The notes under the pieces were generated by a model. That model was not told the DNA's origin and searched no databases. It was given only the letters and a program-made list of their open reading frames with translations. Both the position numbers and the translations under genes were made by a program. Below, piece after piece: positions 7,601-15,289 of a stretch of 25,723 nt of DNA (positions within the stretch are counted from its first letter, which is position 1; each line of letters begins with the position of its first letter). This stretch comes from Fimenecus sp045613585 (lineage in GTDB: Bacteria; Bacillota; Clostridia; Oscillospirales; Acutalibacteraceae), in NCBI GenBank assembly GCA_045613585.1, contig JAZLBG010000068.1, positions 1 through 25,723 of the forward strand. The letters run 5' to 3'.

Positions 7601-10216
7601 ATATTGGTTTTTTGAACCAACAATTGTCCATACATCTTTTGGGTAACCATTATTCAAGAACCAATATTTTTGGCCGAAAAATGAAACATTATTACAACCA
7701 TCATTACAGTCAGCATATCTATATTTTGCTCTACCATTACAAGTAGAAGGGCCCCACTCCTCTAAAGACGAATCCCACTTTACAATGGAATGATATGACC
7801 ATTTACCACTTACATTATTAGAGCCTTCATTGTAATGATGTGTAGGACACCAATAGTGATTTCCATCCGAACCACCTGCAGGATTATAATAATGATAATA
7901 TACATACTGTTTTCTATAACCATAAACATCAACAGTTTGTCTACCTATTTCTACACGTTTACCTGTTTCATTATCATAAGTAGATAATTGAGAATCCTGA
8001 TAGCCAGTTTCTGATTGGAGAATAGCATTTTTTGTACCATCCCAAGTCCAACCTGCTAGTGTTTGAGTATTGCCTTTTGTATATATTTTTTCTCTATATC
8101 TGCTGATTTTTCTTGTTTCAACCTCAAGAGTACCGTCAGGATTTTCAGGTTCATTAAAACTCCAGTCTGACCACATTTCGCTATTTGAAACAGTTGTTGT
8201 AACTTTATCAGAAATTGGAACGCCTGAAGAATAACTATTAACAATTACTATTTCAACGCTTGTTGCCGCTTTATCACAAGGAATGAAAACTTCCATATTT
8301 GTTTTTGTGCCCTCTTTAGGAAGACTGAAAGCAGCAGATTCACTCATATCAACAAGCTTATCGTCAGCAGTTTTAAGAGAAACAACTGCACGACCCCTTG
8401 TAATGTCTAAATTATAATTCTTTAAGTCAAAATATACATAATAGCCATCTTCCTGACGAGTTGCAGTTGCATTACTGCAAATTACAGGAATATCTGGGTT
8501 TTCCCAATAATAAACTGCGTGAACATTTAAGGTTGTGCCATCTTTTACATAAACATTTTTATAGCTTTCATTTTCCCAAGCCTGAAAAACGTAGCCTTCA
8601 GGTGCTTTTGTTTCGGTTGGTGGTGTTGCAGACTCGCCATATTTAACTTTTTCAGTTTTAAGTATTTCATCTTTATTCCCTATAAAGTTGACTGTATATG
8701 TATTGATTTTATAGACTGCTTTTATGGTTTTATCACTTGTAATGTTGTAATATGAACTATCCCAACTTGAGAATGTATAGCCCTCTCTTGTAGGGATTTC
8801 TGGTGATTTTGCATCTTCACCATATTTTACTTCAACTTTTTCAATCTCTTCACCATTCCAGTCAACGAAGGTTACTGTTGATGGTGCGTGAGCGGTGCAT
8901 GAAACTGCTGAGCTGTGTGAACTACTACCACCTTCACCATTTGCCTTAACTGAGAAGTTGTATTTTTGTGCATCAGCTAAATTAAAGCTAAACGAGGTTT
9001 GATTGCCTACACTAACTTCTTTATTAACTGTGTTGCTTGAAATTCCAACTGTATAAGATGTTGCATTTGATACTGCATTCCAAGTAAGTGTTACATTTTT
9101 ACCTTGAGCAATATCATTTTTGTCAATACTGATTGAAGGAGTACTAGGTGGTTCAGGTTTTATATTACCAACATAACGTAACACACCATTCCATGGGTAT
9201 GAATAGTAATTGGAGACATTAATTTCATCAGCGCCACTTCTCCATTTTCCACTACTATTATACTTTCCTCCACCAATGCCTCCTGCATATCCGTTCCAGT
9301 TTGCATGTGCGCCAACGAGTTGGTTATTACCAAGATAAATTTCTGTATGGTTCTTTTCGTTCAATAGAATATCGCCGCGTTGCAAATACGCAGACGTTGT
9401 CAAACCACCTAATTGACTTGCAGGAATCCATTTGAATCCATATTTTTCGAACATAGAACGCATATAATGTGTAGATGTAACCCAGTTTCCAAATCCTGCT
9501 TTTTTAAAAGCTGTTGTAACGAGAGATGAACAGTCATAATCTGTAGAACTACTCCAACCATGATTTGCGCCTAAAATATATCCATAAGTATTATCATTAG
9601 CAATACTTACTGCCCAGTTTATTGCTTTTTCAACCATCCAATGTGTTGTTGATGTTGGAGTTGTTGTAGTCGAACCAGTACCTGTAGAACTTGAAAAATT
9701 GGGTCTAACAAATCCAAAAAACTTACCATAACTGTATGAATAAGTATTTCTTATAACACCAGTAGAATAACTTTGTTCTATAACATTCATGTTTGAAGCG
9801 GAAGCATTCTCAACTATAGCAACATGACCATAGAGTTTACCCTTTTCAGTAAGTGTTTCTGACCAAACAGCTATATCGCCTGGTTGTGGAACAAGGCCAT
9901 TATAATATTCTATTAATTTCCATCCACTTGGCAACTTGCTTTCATAAGCATATTCGTTGCCGTTAGCTTTTATAGGTGTCACACCTAAATAATGATAATA
10001 CCATTTTGTTAAATCCACACATTGTTCAGGATACTCTTTAGGTTCACCATCATAATCTAATCTTTGCCCAACTTTTGATTGTGCCCATGCAACAGCCTCA
10101 GCTGCGGTTTTTGACAGTGTCGCTGCTTCGACTTCAATAGCTGTAAATGGTACTATTGAAACCATCATTAATAATGCAAGGAAAAATGATAATACTTTAT
10201 TTATTTTTGTTTTCAT
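4649..10216 (-). CDS. Secreted multidomain dockerin protein with CHAP and NlpC/P60-like peptidoglycan hydrolase domains
   Basis: 1855 residues with a signal peptide (1-31, cleavage after EVEA). The first enzyme domain is CHAP (about 38-175; C66 in EQCVDL, H131 in YGHVAIVE). The second resembles NlpC/P60 (about 190-350; C229 in DCSSLV, H290 in KNHTEIYLG). An Fn3-like domain (about 355-445), InlB/Flg_new-type repeats (about 447-570, 1022-1208 and 1563-1625, each ending in a GYxFxxWD-like turn), a chitobiase C-terminal-like module (about 1215-1290) and a Big_2 domain (about 1630-1710) follow. The C-terminus is a type I dockerin (about 1794-1855) with two calcium loops starting DFNCDGSINNKD and DVNGDGSVNNRD. 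Two Trp/Tyr-rich modules (about 680-925 and 1290-1490) are unassigned. AAGGAGG lies 8 nt before the ATG. It is last in an operon with two cohesin proteins, 20 nt after the scaffoldin. Likely role: cell-wall remodelling or lysis of competitors while held on the surface by cohesin binding. Confidence 0.88.
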   Translation of the reverse strand: MKTKINKVLSFFLALLMMVSIVPFTAIEVEAATLSKTAAEAVAWAQSKVGQRLDYDGEPKEYPEQCVDLTKWYYHYLGVTPIKANGNEYAYESKLPSGWKLIEYYNGLVPQPGDIAVWSETLTEKGKLYGHVAIVENASASNMNVIEQSYSTGVIRNTYSYSYGKFFGFVRPNFSSSTGTGSTTTTPTSTTHWMVEKAINWAVSIANDNTYGYILGANHGWSSSTDYDCSSLVTTAFKKAGFGNWVTSTHYMRSMFEKYGFKWIPASQLGGLTTSAYLQRGDILLNEKNHTEIYLGNNQLVGAHANWNGYAGGIGGGKYNSSGKWRSGADEINVSNYYSYPWNGVLRYVGNIKPEPPSTPSISIDKNDIAQGKNVTLTWNAVSNATSYTVGISSNTVNKEVSVGNQTSFSFNLADAQKYNFSVKANGEGGSSSHSSAVSCTAHAPSTVTFVDWNGEEIEKVEVKYGEDAKSPEIPTREGYTFSSWDSSYYNITSDKTIKAVYKINTYTVNFIGNKDEILKTEKVKYGESATPPTETKAPEGYVFQAWENESYKNVYVKDGTTLNVHAVYYWENPDIPVICSNATATRQEDGYYVYFDLKNYNLDITRGRAVVSLKTADDKLVDMSESAAFSLPKEGTKTNMEVFIPCDKAATSVEIVIVNSYSSGVPISDKVTTTVSNSEMWSDWSFNEPENPDGTLEVETRKISRYREKIYTKGNTQTLAGWTWDGTKNAILQSETGYQDSQLSTYDNETGKRVEIGRQTVDVYGYRKQYVYYHYYNPAGGSDGNHYWCPTHHYNEGSNNVSGKWSYHSIVKWDSSLEEWGPSTCNGRAKYRYADCNDGCNNVSFFGQKYWFLNNGYPKDVWTIVGSKNQYNYATYKYEYNFWKWGEFPDWSTPNGLPSDILTNSKNYDIQIKTQYRYYSTADSVEDNSGIERTISSEKYGKLEAFAGKQLTLFVYKVDGASDYTNEYIGQTEIGENGEYSFTFKLREEPTVKTGDFTVAIGIEGATDLIVIDTIEAPKVEYTVKFFNWEGDVISTQTVEEGENAVLPENPVKEGYIFKGWDTSVANVSQNLEIYPVFEKEVYSIIFVDWTKQSIVIEKYEHGDVITPPENSVIVGHDFSGWDMLNEGNVIATGDMVITAVYDKKVYNVNFYDFEGNVISTQRVAYGESAQTPVFSKGANGEIFAGWDNADALMEVSHDVAVYPIYYFEETTDVPVANYETGEYASTIELTLTSSDENAVIYYYINGDEENTKQYTGPVTIDTTCSVSYYAQSLGKNDSDPTTKYYCINNAGEFTNWMLFSDLPTEVKNNIAEYDVELEDGYRYKDITTTTLVADDMNLQKSGWAVTGNKTTMYSAWQDATLIADNTLIDCVVETQTVADTGVTNYQYSHYKYTDENGVVCYSPIEIEGYTCEYETITLGSRLSIAGFLDDGTSYYSHNDEQWFTQKRVTGTKTQYRLSYSQVEYYKWTPWGIDAPSSSETREYENETVCRYTNKNYHIVEVVDMEGYSTIHLVQSDKTLDTTEIESLTGYNFEGLYLDAEYINRWDYTTAITESMVVYANYTPKQYTVIFQMQDGTELDVQTVSYMESATAPETDSVPGWVFAGWDKDFSFVTEDMVVTGKYIKESQYARISLNTSKAMMYAGNRITLIPAITPADLSGERIEWSSSDPTIAAVDDNGIVTAVSAGEAVITVTVLSTKETATCNVTVTADSSTTILLNNDAKIGFDTERNLRITPSNAHTVSELRNQFQNNELVFIDSDGNELAEDALVGTGATIKLMYKGDELDTVDVVLTGDFNCDGSINNKDVVMINQYVLEKRTANNDQMIAIDVNGDGSVNNRDCAMLAQYLVDKITL

Positions 10217-10236
10217 TTTCTTTTCCTCCTTAAAAA

Positions 10237-11781
10237 CTAATTTGCATTAAGAGTGAAAACGCTGAATTCAGTTATATAACCATTCAGATATAAATCAAGC
10301 TCTAATGCATCTAACGCATCAGTTGCCCAATCACCATTAAGGTCAGCAACTGCATTCTGCTTATCTGTTAACTGTGCTTTTAATGTTACGGCACTGACCA
10401 ATAATGAATAGTCTGCACTATTCACAACACCGTCACAGTTAACGTCGCCCAGCAATGTGTTAAGACTGACTGTTATATTGTCACAAACCATTGCTACATC
10501 TTCATATTTTTCATTAAAGGTATCTGCCTGACTGTAAGATACCGTAATTCCTGTATCTGTTTTTGTACTGCTTAAAACTTCAAATTCAATAACAAACAAC
10601 TGACCATTAGCAGTATCATTCTGAGTGCTATTCCACATAACATCAAAATAGTTATTATAAACACCTATATTATCGTTAAATGTTCCTGTAAATAGTCCTG
10701 AATTCGTAATGCTGACAGGCTTAACCAATGCATTATCATAATTAAATCTTAATTTGTAACCCATCAATCCTTTATTATTGCTTACAAAAACAGGTACATA
10801 CATTGTTTTGCCATAATGACCTAACACTACAGGATTACTTTTTATAACTGCTGAATCACTTGTTGCTGAAGGCTCAACAAAAACACTGCAATCACTAAGC
10901 ATTATTGAATTTGCACCTATAATATTTTGCACGCTAATTTCAAATAAATAGTCCCCTGCACTTGCAGTATCACTACAAGTCAATGTTATTGAAAATAGCA
11001 ATTTATCTTCAACTGAACTGCTTATGTTTTTCAAATCAAATGAAAGTTCGCCATTATTATAGACTACATTCGAAACTGCGACAGTTGAATCAACTACTAT
11101 TGTTTTATAGCTAAATGCTGATGTGTTATAATTTATGTTAACTGTTGCAGAAGACAATGAGCCTATGTCACCAATAACACCATTTAAAATAATATCTTCA
11201 CCTGCTATTATATTGTTTGCAGTAAGCTTAAGTTTTGGTAAAGAATCATAAGTTGTGTTATTTATATTGATAACTACATCTTCACAATTAAATACAACAT
11301 CATCAATGTTCTCATCAAATGTATTTTCAGCTTCATAATCCATTTGAATTGTTGTTGAGCCAAGTGCTTTACTATCTACAAGAAAATTGATATAGAATAA
11401 TGTACCATCTTTGGTTAGGTTGCTACTACCTGACCATATAACTTTAAAGGTATTGTTTTTAGATGTTGAAATTGTGTCATTGAGCAACCCTTCGGTAAGT
11501 ACGTTTTCACTGTCACTTGCAGAAACTACTTTAAGAGGAGTCAACACATCACTATCATAAGTGAATTTTAAGCCGAAACCTGCTATACCTGTATTATTTT
11601 TAATATACACAGGTACTGAAATTGTTGTTTCAGCATCTGATTTAACATTTACTGTCAAATCATCTGAATAAATGAAATTATCAGTTGTTATGGCAAATAT
11701 ATTATTTATACCAATAGTAAAAACAAGCAATACTATTGACATAACAACTGCTATGCGACGAAACAGTTTATTTCTTTTCAT
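10237..11781 (-). CDS. Secreted scaffoldin-like protein: cohesin modules plus C-terminal dockerin
   Basis: 514 residues. A signal peptide (1-30, cleavage after IFA) precedes three beta-sandwich modules. The first (about 36-173) and third (about 316-440) are clear cohesins, with the VPVYIKNNTGIAGFGLKF / VPVFVSNNKGLMGYKLRF strand pair and a DTFNExxEDV-like end. The middle module (about 184-303) keeps the cohesin length and strand rhythm but is diverged and may have lost dockerin binding. A dockerin (about 445-505) has loops D446-D457 (DVNCDGVVNSAD) and D480-D491 (DLNGDWATDALD). It could therefore bind the dockerin of the 1855-residue protein while its own dockerin docks onto the membrane-anchored cohesin encoded upstream. 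The ATG lies inside the upstream gene (14-nt overlap), so translation is coupled. Partner pairing is inferred from gene order; cohesin specificity cannot be read from sequence alone. Confidence 0.87.
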   Translation of the reverse strand: MKRNKLFRRIAVVMSIVLLVFTIGINNIFAITTDNFIYSDDLTVNVKSDAETTISVPVYIKNNTGIAGFGLKFTYDSDVLTPLKVVSASDSENVLTEGLLNDTISTSKNNTFKVIWSGSSNLTKDGTLFYINFLVDSKALGSTTIQMDYEAENTFDENIDDVVFNCEDVVININNTTYDSLPKLKLTANNIIAGEDIILNGVIGDIGSLSSATVNINYNTSAFSYKTIVVDSTVAVSNVVYNNGELSFDLKNISSSVEDKLLFSITLTCSDTASAGDYLFEISVQNIIGANSIMLSDCSVFVEPSATSDSAVIKSNPVVLGHYGKTMYVPVFVSNNKGLMGYKLRFNYDNALVKPVSITNSGLFTGTFNDNIGVYNNYFDVMWNSTQNDTANGQLFVIEFEVLSSTKTDTGITVSYSQADTFNEKYEDVAMVCDNITVSLNTLLGDVNCDGVVNSADYSLLVSAVTLKAQLTDKQNAVADLNGDWATDALDALELDLYLNGYITEFSVFTLNAN

Positions 11782-12856
11782 TTTTCTTCTGCCTTTCTTT
11801 TAAAAATTTCAACATGCAAACAATTATAATTAATAAAACAATTACAATTAAAATTAATAATGTTTTTTGAGAGTTACCAATTTCATTTTGATTGTTTTGT
11901 GTATTATTTTCTTGAATATCGCCTACCGAACTCTGGTTAAAAACATTTAACAAATCTTCTTCTGACAAATAATCGGAATATTTTTTATCAAGTCCTTTTT
12001 CTTCGAAAAACTCAAGCAATTCACCAACATTTTCTGAATTTATATCTTTATATTTGTTGTTTTCTTTAAATTGCTCAATAATTTCTTCAGGGCTATCTTC
12101 AGTTATTAATGAATTGGCATCTTTTATCAAGTTATCTTTCAATAAGGATGTGTGCGCGTCTTTAACTTCATCAAAATCTTTGTAATATTCTTTTTGATTA
12201 GATAAAATTTCAATTTGCTGATTAATTGTTGATATAACTTTATCTTTAATACCTGACTCAATATTTTCATATGAAGTTACATCATTTTCTTTTAGAGCAT
12301 CAGTGATAATATCAAGCATCAAATCTTCAGTTATTGTTGTTTCTTCGTCTGTTTTTTCTGTAACTGTTTCACTAGTGTCTGACTCCAACATATAGTTTGA
12401 AGAAACTATATCATTACATAAAAAAACAATATCTTCATAATTACCATTAAATGTATCTGGTTGACTAAACGATAATTTAATTTTAAAAGGTTCTTCTGTT
12501 AACACTTTAACTTTAAGAACAGCTATTGTTCCGTTTAATATTGTGTCTGTAGTATTATTCCACATAATATCGAAACCGCCATCTTTATTCCCGATATTAT
12601 TATTAAAATTACCACCACTTGTAACTTCACCTTTATTGACAGAAACAATTTCAACTGAATCTTTTGGATATTCTAAATGCAACTTAAAACCCATTATTCC
12701 GGGATTATTGCGGATATGTATTGCTATTAATTGCTCGTCTTTAATATTTTGGTTGATAACTTCAGAAACGATTTCTGCAGTATTCTGTGCATATACGTTA
12801 ATAACACAACTAATTAAAATTAAAACGATAACAACTATTGATATATATTTTCTCAT
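11768..12856 (-). CDS. Membrane-anchored single-cohesin surface protein
   Basis: 362 residues from MRKYIS. A signal peptide (1-23, ending VYA) precedes one cohesin-like domain (about 30-146) that includes IRNNPGIMGFKLHLEYP and FSQPDTFNGNYEDIVFLCND, closely matching the third cohesin of the next gene. A charged, mostly helical region (about 165-300, rich in Glu, Lys, Asp and Asn) acts as a stalk. A membrane helix (about 322-340) with a Lys/Arg tail anchors the C-terminus; there is no LPXTG signal. The start at 12856 was chosen over 12859 and a frame reaching 12937 because AGGTG lies 5 nt before it and the signal peptide begins right there. It is first in the operon and overlaps the next gene by 14 nt. 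It is the likely cell-surface receptor for the dockerin of that scaffoldin. Confidence 0.85.
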   Translation of the reverse strand: MRKYISIVVIVLILISCVINVYAQNTAEIVSEVINQNIKDEQLIAIHIRNNPGIMGFKLHLEYPKDSVEIVSVNKGEVTSGGNFNNNIGNKDGGFDIMWNNTTDTILNGTIAVLKVKVLTEEPFKIKLSFSQPDTFNGNYEDIVFLCNDIVSSNYMLESDTSETVTEKTDEETTITEDLMLDIITDALKENDVTSYENIESGIKDKVISTINQQIEILSNQKEYYKDFDEVKDAHTSLLKDNLIKDANSLITEDSPEEIIEQFKENNKYKDINSENVGELLEFFEEKGLDKKYSDYLSEEDLLNVFNQSSVGDIQENNTQNNQNEIGNSQKTLLILIVIVLLIIIVCMLKFLKERQKKNEKK

Positions 12857-12910
12857 CATATCACCTATAATTACTATTACTTCTAATTCTATACTTTTAT
12901 CAACCACATT

Positions 12911-12932
12911 TCTATACTCCAACAGCGTACAA
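12911..12932 (-). promoter_or_regulatory. Shared upstream motif, copy 3 (cohesin operon)
   Basis: The minus strand reads TTGTACGCTGTTGGAGTATA followed by GA. It aligns with the motif before the zinc-ribbon gene (4557-4578) and more loosely with 445-464. TATAG ends 55 nt before the ATG at 12856. As a sigma-A promoter it would have TATAGA as -10 but only a 15-bp gap to TTGTTT (12932-12937), so an alternative sigma factor or an operator is possible. Confidence 0.5.
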
Positions 12933-12980
12933 AACAAGAATATTTTTACTATAAATTTCTATGTTATAGTATTTATTTCT

Positions 12981-13025
12981 GCAAAAAAATAACCACTACA
13001 CTATTTAAAAGTGTCGTGGTTATTT
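12981..13025 (-). terminator. Terminator of the catabolic operon
   Basis: AAATAACCACTACACT (12987-13002) pairs with AGTGTCGTGGTTATTT (13010-13025) with one mismatch and a seven-base AT loop. On the minus strand a T run follows. It lies about 28 nt beyond the amidohydrolase stop codon. Confidence 0.85.
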
Positions 13026-13052
13026 CTCAAATTATTATTTTGTTATTTGTTT

Positions 13053-13919
13053 TTAGTCTTCGACCATATTTTTTATTTTTTGTGGAGTTGGGATGTCTTT
13101 GAATCCGTAGAATTTTCTTGCGTTTTCACCAAGAATGAGTTTTTTATTTTCTTCTGTGATTTCTGTTGATTTTTCTATGAAATCTAAACTCATTTTATAT
13201 GTGATTGCAGTCATTGTTCTTGGGTAGTCACTGCCCCACATAAGTTTATCAAATCCCACAAGATTTGCAGATTCAATAATCGCTTTAATTGCAGATGGGT
13301 ATGGGTAAAATTCACTATTGAAAAGCCAAGTGATTCCACCACTTTCGATGAACACATTTTTATTCTTTGCAAGTTTGATTTGTTCAAGCCAACCGTCACG
13401 AGTAACCATACCAAAATGACCGATTGCAATTTTAAGTTCTGGGAACATATCAATAATTTTTTGCATCATTTCGGTTTGCTCGTCACCATCAGCAAGGTCA
13501 ATTGAAATGAATTTATTGTTGTCATTTGCAAGTTTGAATGGTTCAAGGTGGTTTAAGAGATTTTTGTCTTGAAGACGACCTGCACAGATTTTAACACCAT
13601 CAAACCCACTTATATCTCCCATTGGTTTTTCTTCATATAATGCACAGATTTTAATGCGGTCACTTTTGCATTGAAGAAGATATTCATCCTGATTTCCGTC
13701 AATGTATTCCTGTGTAATAACTGCACCTGAAACACCTGCATAATCCATATTAGCAAGAAAACGCTCTACAGAATTTTCACCATCTGTCATATATGGTGGC
13801 ATCATTTGTTTGATTTCGCCACCAAAATCACTTTTACCGCCACCAATATCATAGACCGGCTTGCCATTGACTATTCCGTTTTGCTTTTTCCATAAATGAG
13901 CGTGTGCATCAATAATCAT
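13053..13919 (-). CDS. Amidohydrolase-2 family metal-dependent hydrolase (possible sugar lactonase)
   Basis: 288 residues with a TIM-barrel metallo-hydrolase signature: DAHAHLW at the N-terminus (H6, H8), the metal-site histidine in IAIGHFGM (H168) and a terminal acid in MWGSDYPRT (D241). This fits the COG2159/amidohydrolase_2 group, which includes decarboxylases and lactonases. It has no signal peptide and is cytoplasmic. Its ATG overlaps the uxaA stop (ATGA), so the two are translationally coupled, and it is the last gene of the operon. In this setting hydrolysis of an aldonolactone made by the upstream sugar dehydrogenases is the most economical role. That is inference; related lactonases for L-fucono- and L-galactono-lactone belong to the same superfamily but to a different COG. 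Confidence 0.8.
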   Translation of the reverse strand: MIIDAHAHLWKKQNGIVNGKPVYDIGGGKSDFGGEIKQMMPPYMTDGENSVERFLANMDYAGVSGAVITQEYIDGNQDEYLLQCKSDRIKICALYEEKPMGDISGFDGVKICAGRLQDKNLLNHLEPFKLANDNNKFISIDLADGDEQTEMMQKIIDMFPELKIAIGHFGMVTRDGWLEQIKLAKNKNVFIESGGITWLFNSEFYPYPSAIKAIIESANLVGFDKLMWGSDYPRTMTAITYKMSLDFIEKSTEITEENKKLILGENARKFYGFKDIPTPQKIKNMVED

Positions 13920-15289
13920 AATGTTACACCGTCCTTAAATATTGCAATTTCACGATTACCTTGAATTTCATTTTTGGTGAATTCACCGTTTGCAACTCGT
14001 TTGATAAGTTCTAACAACTCGTCTGCTTTAGCTTGTTTATCAAAGCCATATGCAGAGTAATCAATCCAATGTGATTTTTTTGTTGCGATATTATCATTAG
14101 ATGCAATTTTTACTGTTGGTACAGGTCCACCAAGTGGAGTTCCCCTACCCGTTGTAAATAACACAAGATGACAACCAACTGCTGAAAGGTTTGTAATTGA
14201 CACAATATCATTACCAGGACCATTCAAAAGGTTAAGACCTGGTTTTGCAAGAGTGTCACCATAATTAAGAACATCAACAACAGGGGCTGTGCCACCTTTT
14301 TGAACACAACCAAGTGATTTTTCTTCAAGAGTAGTTATTCCGCCCTCTTTATTTCCCGGTGATGGGTTTTCTGAAACGGGCTCACCATGGTCTTTGAAAT
14401 ACTGCTTGAAATCGTTGATAAGATTAACGCTTTTGTTAAATACATCTTCGTTTATACATCTGTCAAAAAGCACAGTTTCTGCACCAAACATTTCAGGCAC
14501 TTCTGTAAGCACGGCAGTACCACCCATAGCACAGATTTCGTCAGTAACCTTACCACAAATTGCATTTGCAGTAATTCCTGAAAATCCGTCAGAACCACCA
14601 CATTTAAGACCTATTTTAAGCTTTGAAACCGGTACTTCTTCACGGATATCAGTTAATGCTATTGTTTTTAATTCATTAATAAGTTCAATGCCTTGCTGGA
14701 GTTCATTTTCGCAATCCTGAACTGAAAGAAATTTAACTCTTTTGTCATTCCAAATGCCAAGAACTTTTTTCATTTCAGGAATATTGTTATTTTCACACCC
14801 AAGACCAAGGACCAATACGCCACCTGCGTTTGGATGGTTAATAAGTCCACGAAGAATAAGTTGAGTAGTTTTATTGTCATCGCCTAACTGACTACAACCA
14901 TATGGATGAGAAAAACAAATTGCACCTGTTTTTTCACTTAACTGTTTTGCAATACTATTTACACAACCAACTGTTGGAATAATCCAGATGTCATTTCGAA
15001 TGCCTATATCACCATTTTCACGGACATATGCATTGATTGTAAAAGGCTCTTTTGGGGCAAGTTCTGTAAATATAGGATTATATTCGTATGAGAGAATATC
15101 GCCTAATTTTGTTTTCATATTGTGAGAATGAACAGAGTCACCCTTTTTAATATTTTCAGTTGCATATCCGATTGGGTAGCCGTATTTAATAACATCTGCA
15201 CCCTTTTCTATATCACAAATTGCAATTTTGTGACCTGTTTGTAAGTTTACACAGACATTATCCTTTTCATTTATTCTGACAGTATCCAT
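13916..15289 (-). CDS. uxaA: Altronate dehydratase (UxaA family)
   Basis: 457 residues, somewhat shorter than the usual near-490. An N-terminal SAF domain (about 1-70, with KIAICDIEKGADVIKYGYPIG) is fused to the large UxaA catalytic domain. The latter shows PTVGCVNSIA, CFSHPYGCSQLGDD, GLGCENN, KCGGSDGFSGITANA, a GGTAVLTEVPEMFGAE segment and TTGRGTPLGGPVPT near the end. The family dehydrates D-altronate to 2-keto-3-deoxy-D-gluconate using an iron-dependent centre, and the conserved cysteines agree. It overlaps uxaB by 19 nt upstream and the amidohydrolase by 4 nt downstream. SD AAGGAA lies before the ATG. The dehydratase assignment is firm; related sugar acids such as galactarate are handled by sister families, so exact substrate is slightly less certain. 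Confidence 0.92.
   Translation of the reverse strand: MDTVRINEKDNVCVNLQTGHKIAICDIEKGADVIKYGYPIGYATENIKKGDSVHSHNMKTKLGDILSYEYNPIFTELAPKEPFTINAYVRENGDIGIRNDIWIIPTVGCVNSIAKQLSEKTGAICFSHPYGCSQLGDDNKTTQLILRGLINHPNAGGVLVLGLGCENNNIPEMKKVLGIWNDKRVKFLSVQDCENELQQGIELINELKTIALTDIREEVPVSKLKIGLKCGGSDGFSGITANAICGKVTDEICAMGGTAVLTEVPEMFGAETVLFDRCINEDVFNKSVNLINDFKQYFKDHGEPVSENPSPGNKEGGITTLEEKSLGCVQKGGTAPVVDVLNYGDTLAKPGLNLLNGPGNDIVSITNLSAVGCHLVLFTTGRGTPLGGPVPTVKIASNDNIATKKSHWIDYSAYGFDKQAKADELLELIKRVANGEFTKNEIQGNREIAIFKDGVTL

Noticed and set aside
12543..12992. 149-residue plus-strand frame opposite the cohesin gene
   Set aside because: Antisense to a clear cohesin domain, and it runs into the promoter region and terminator.
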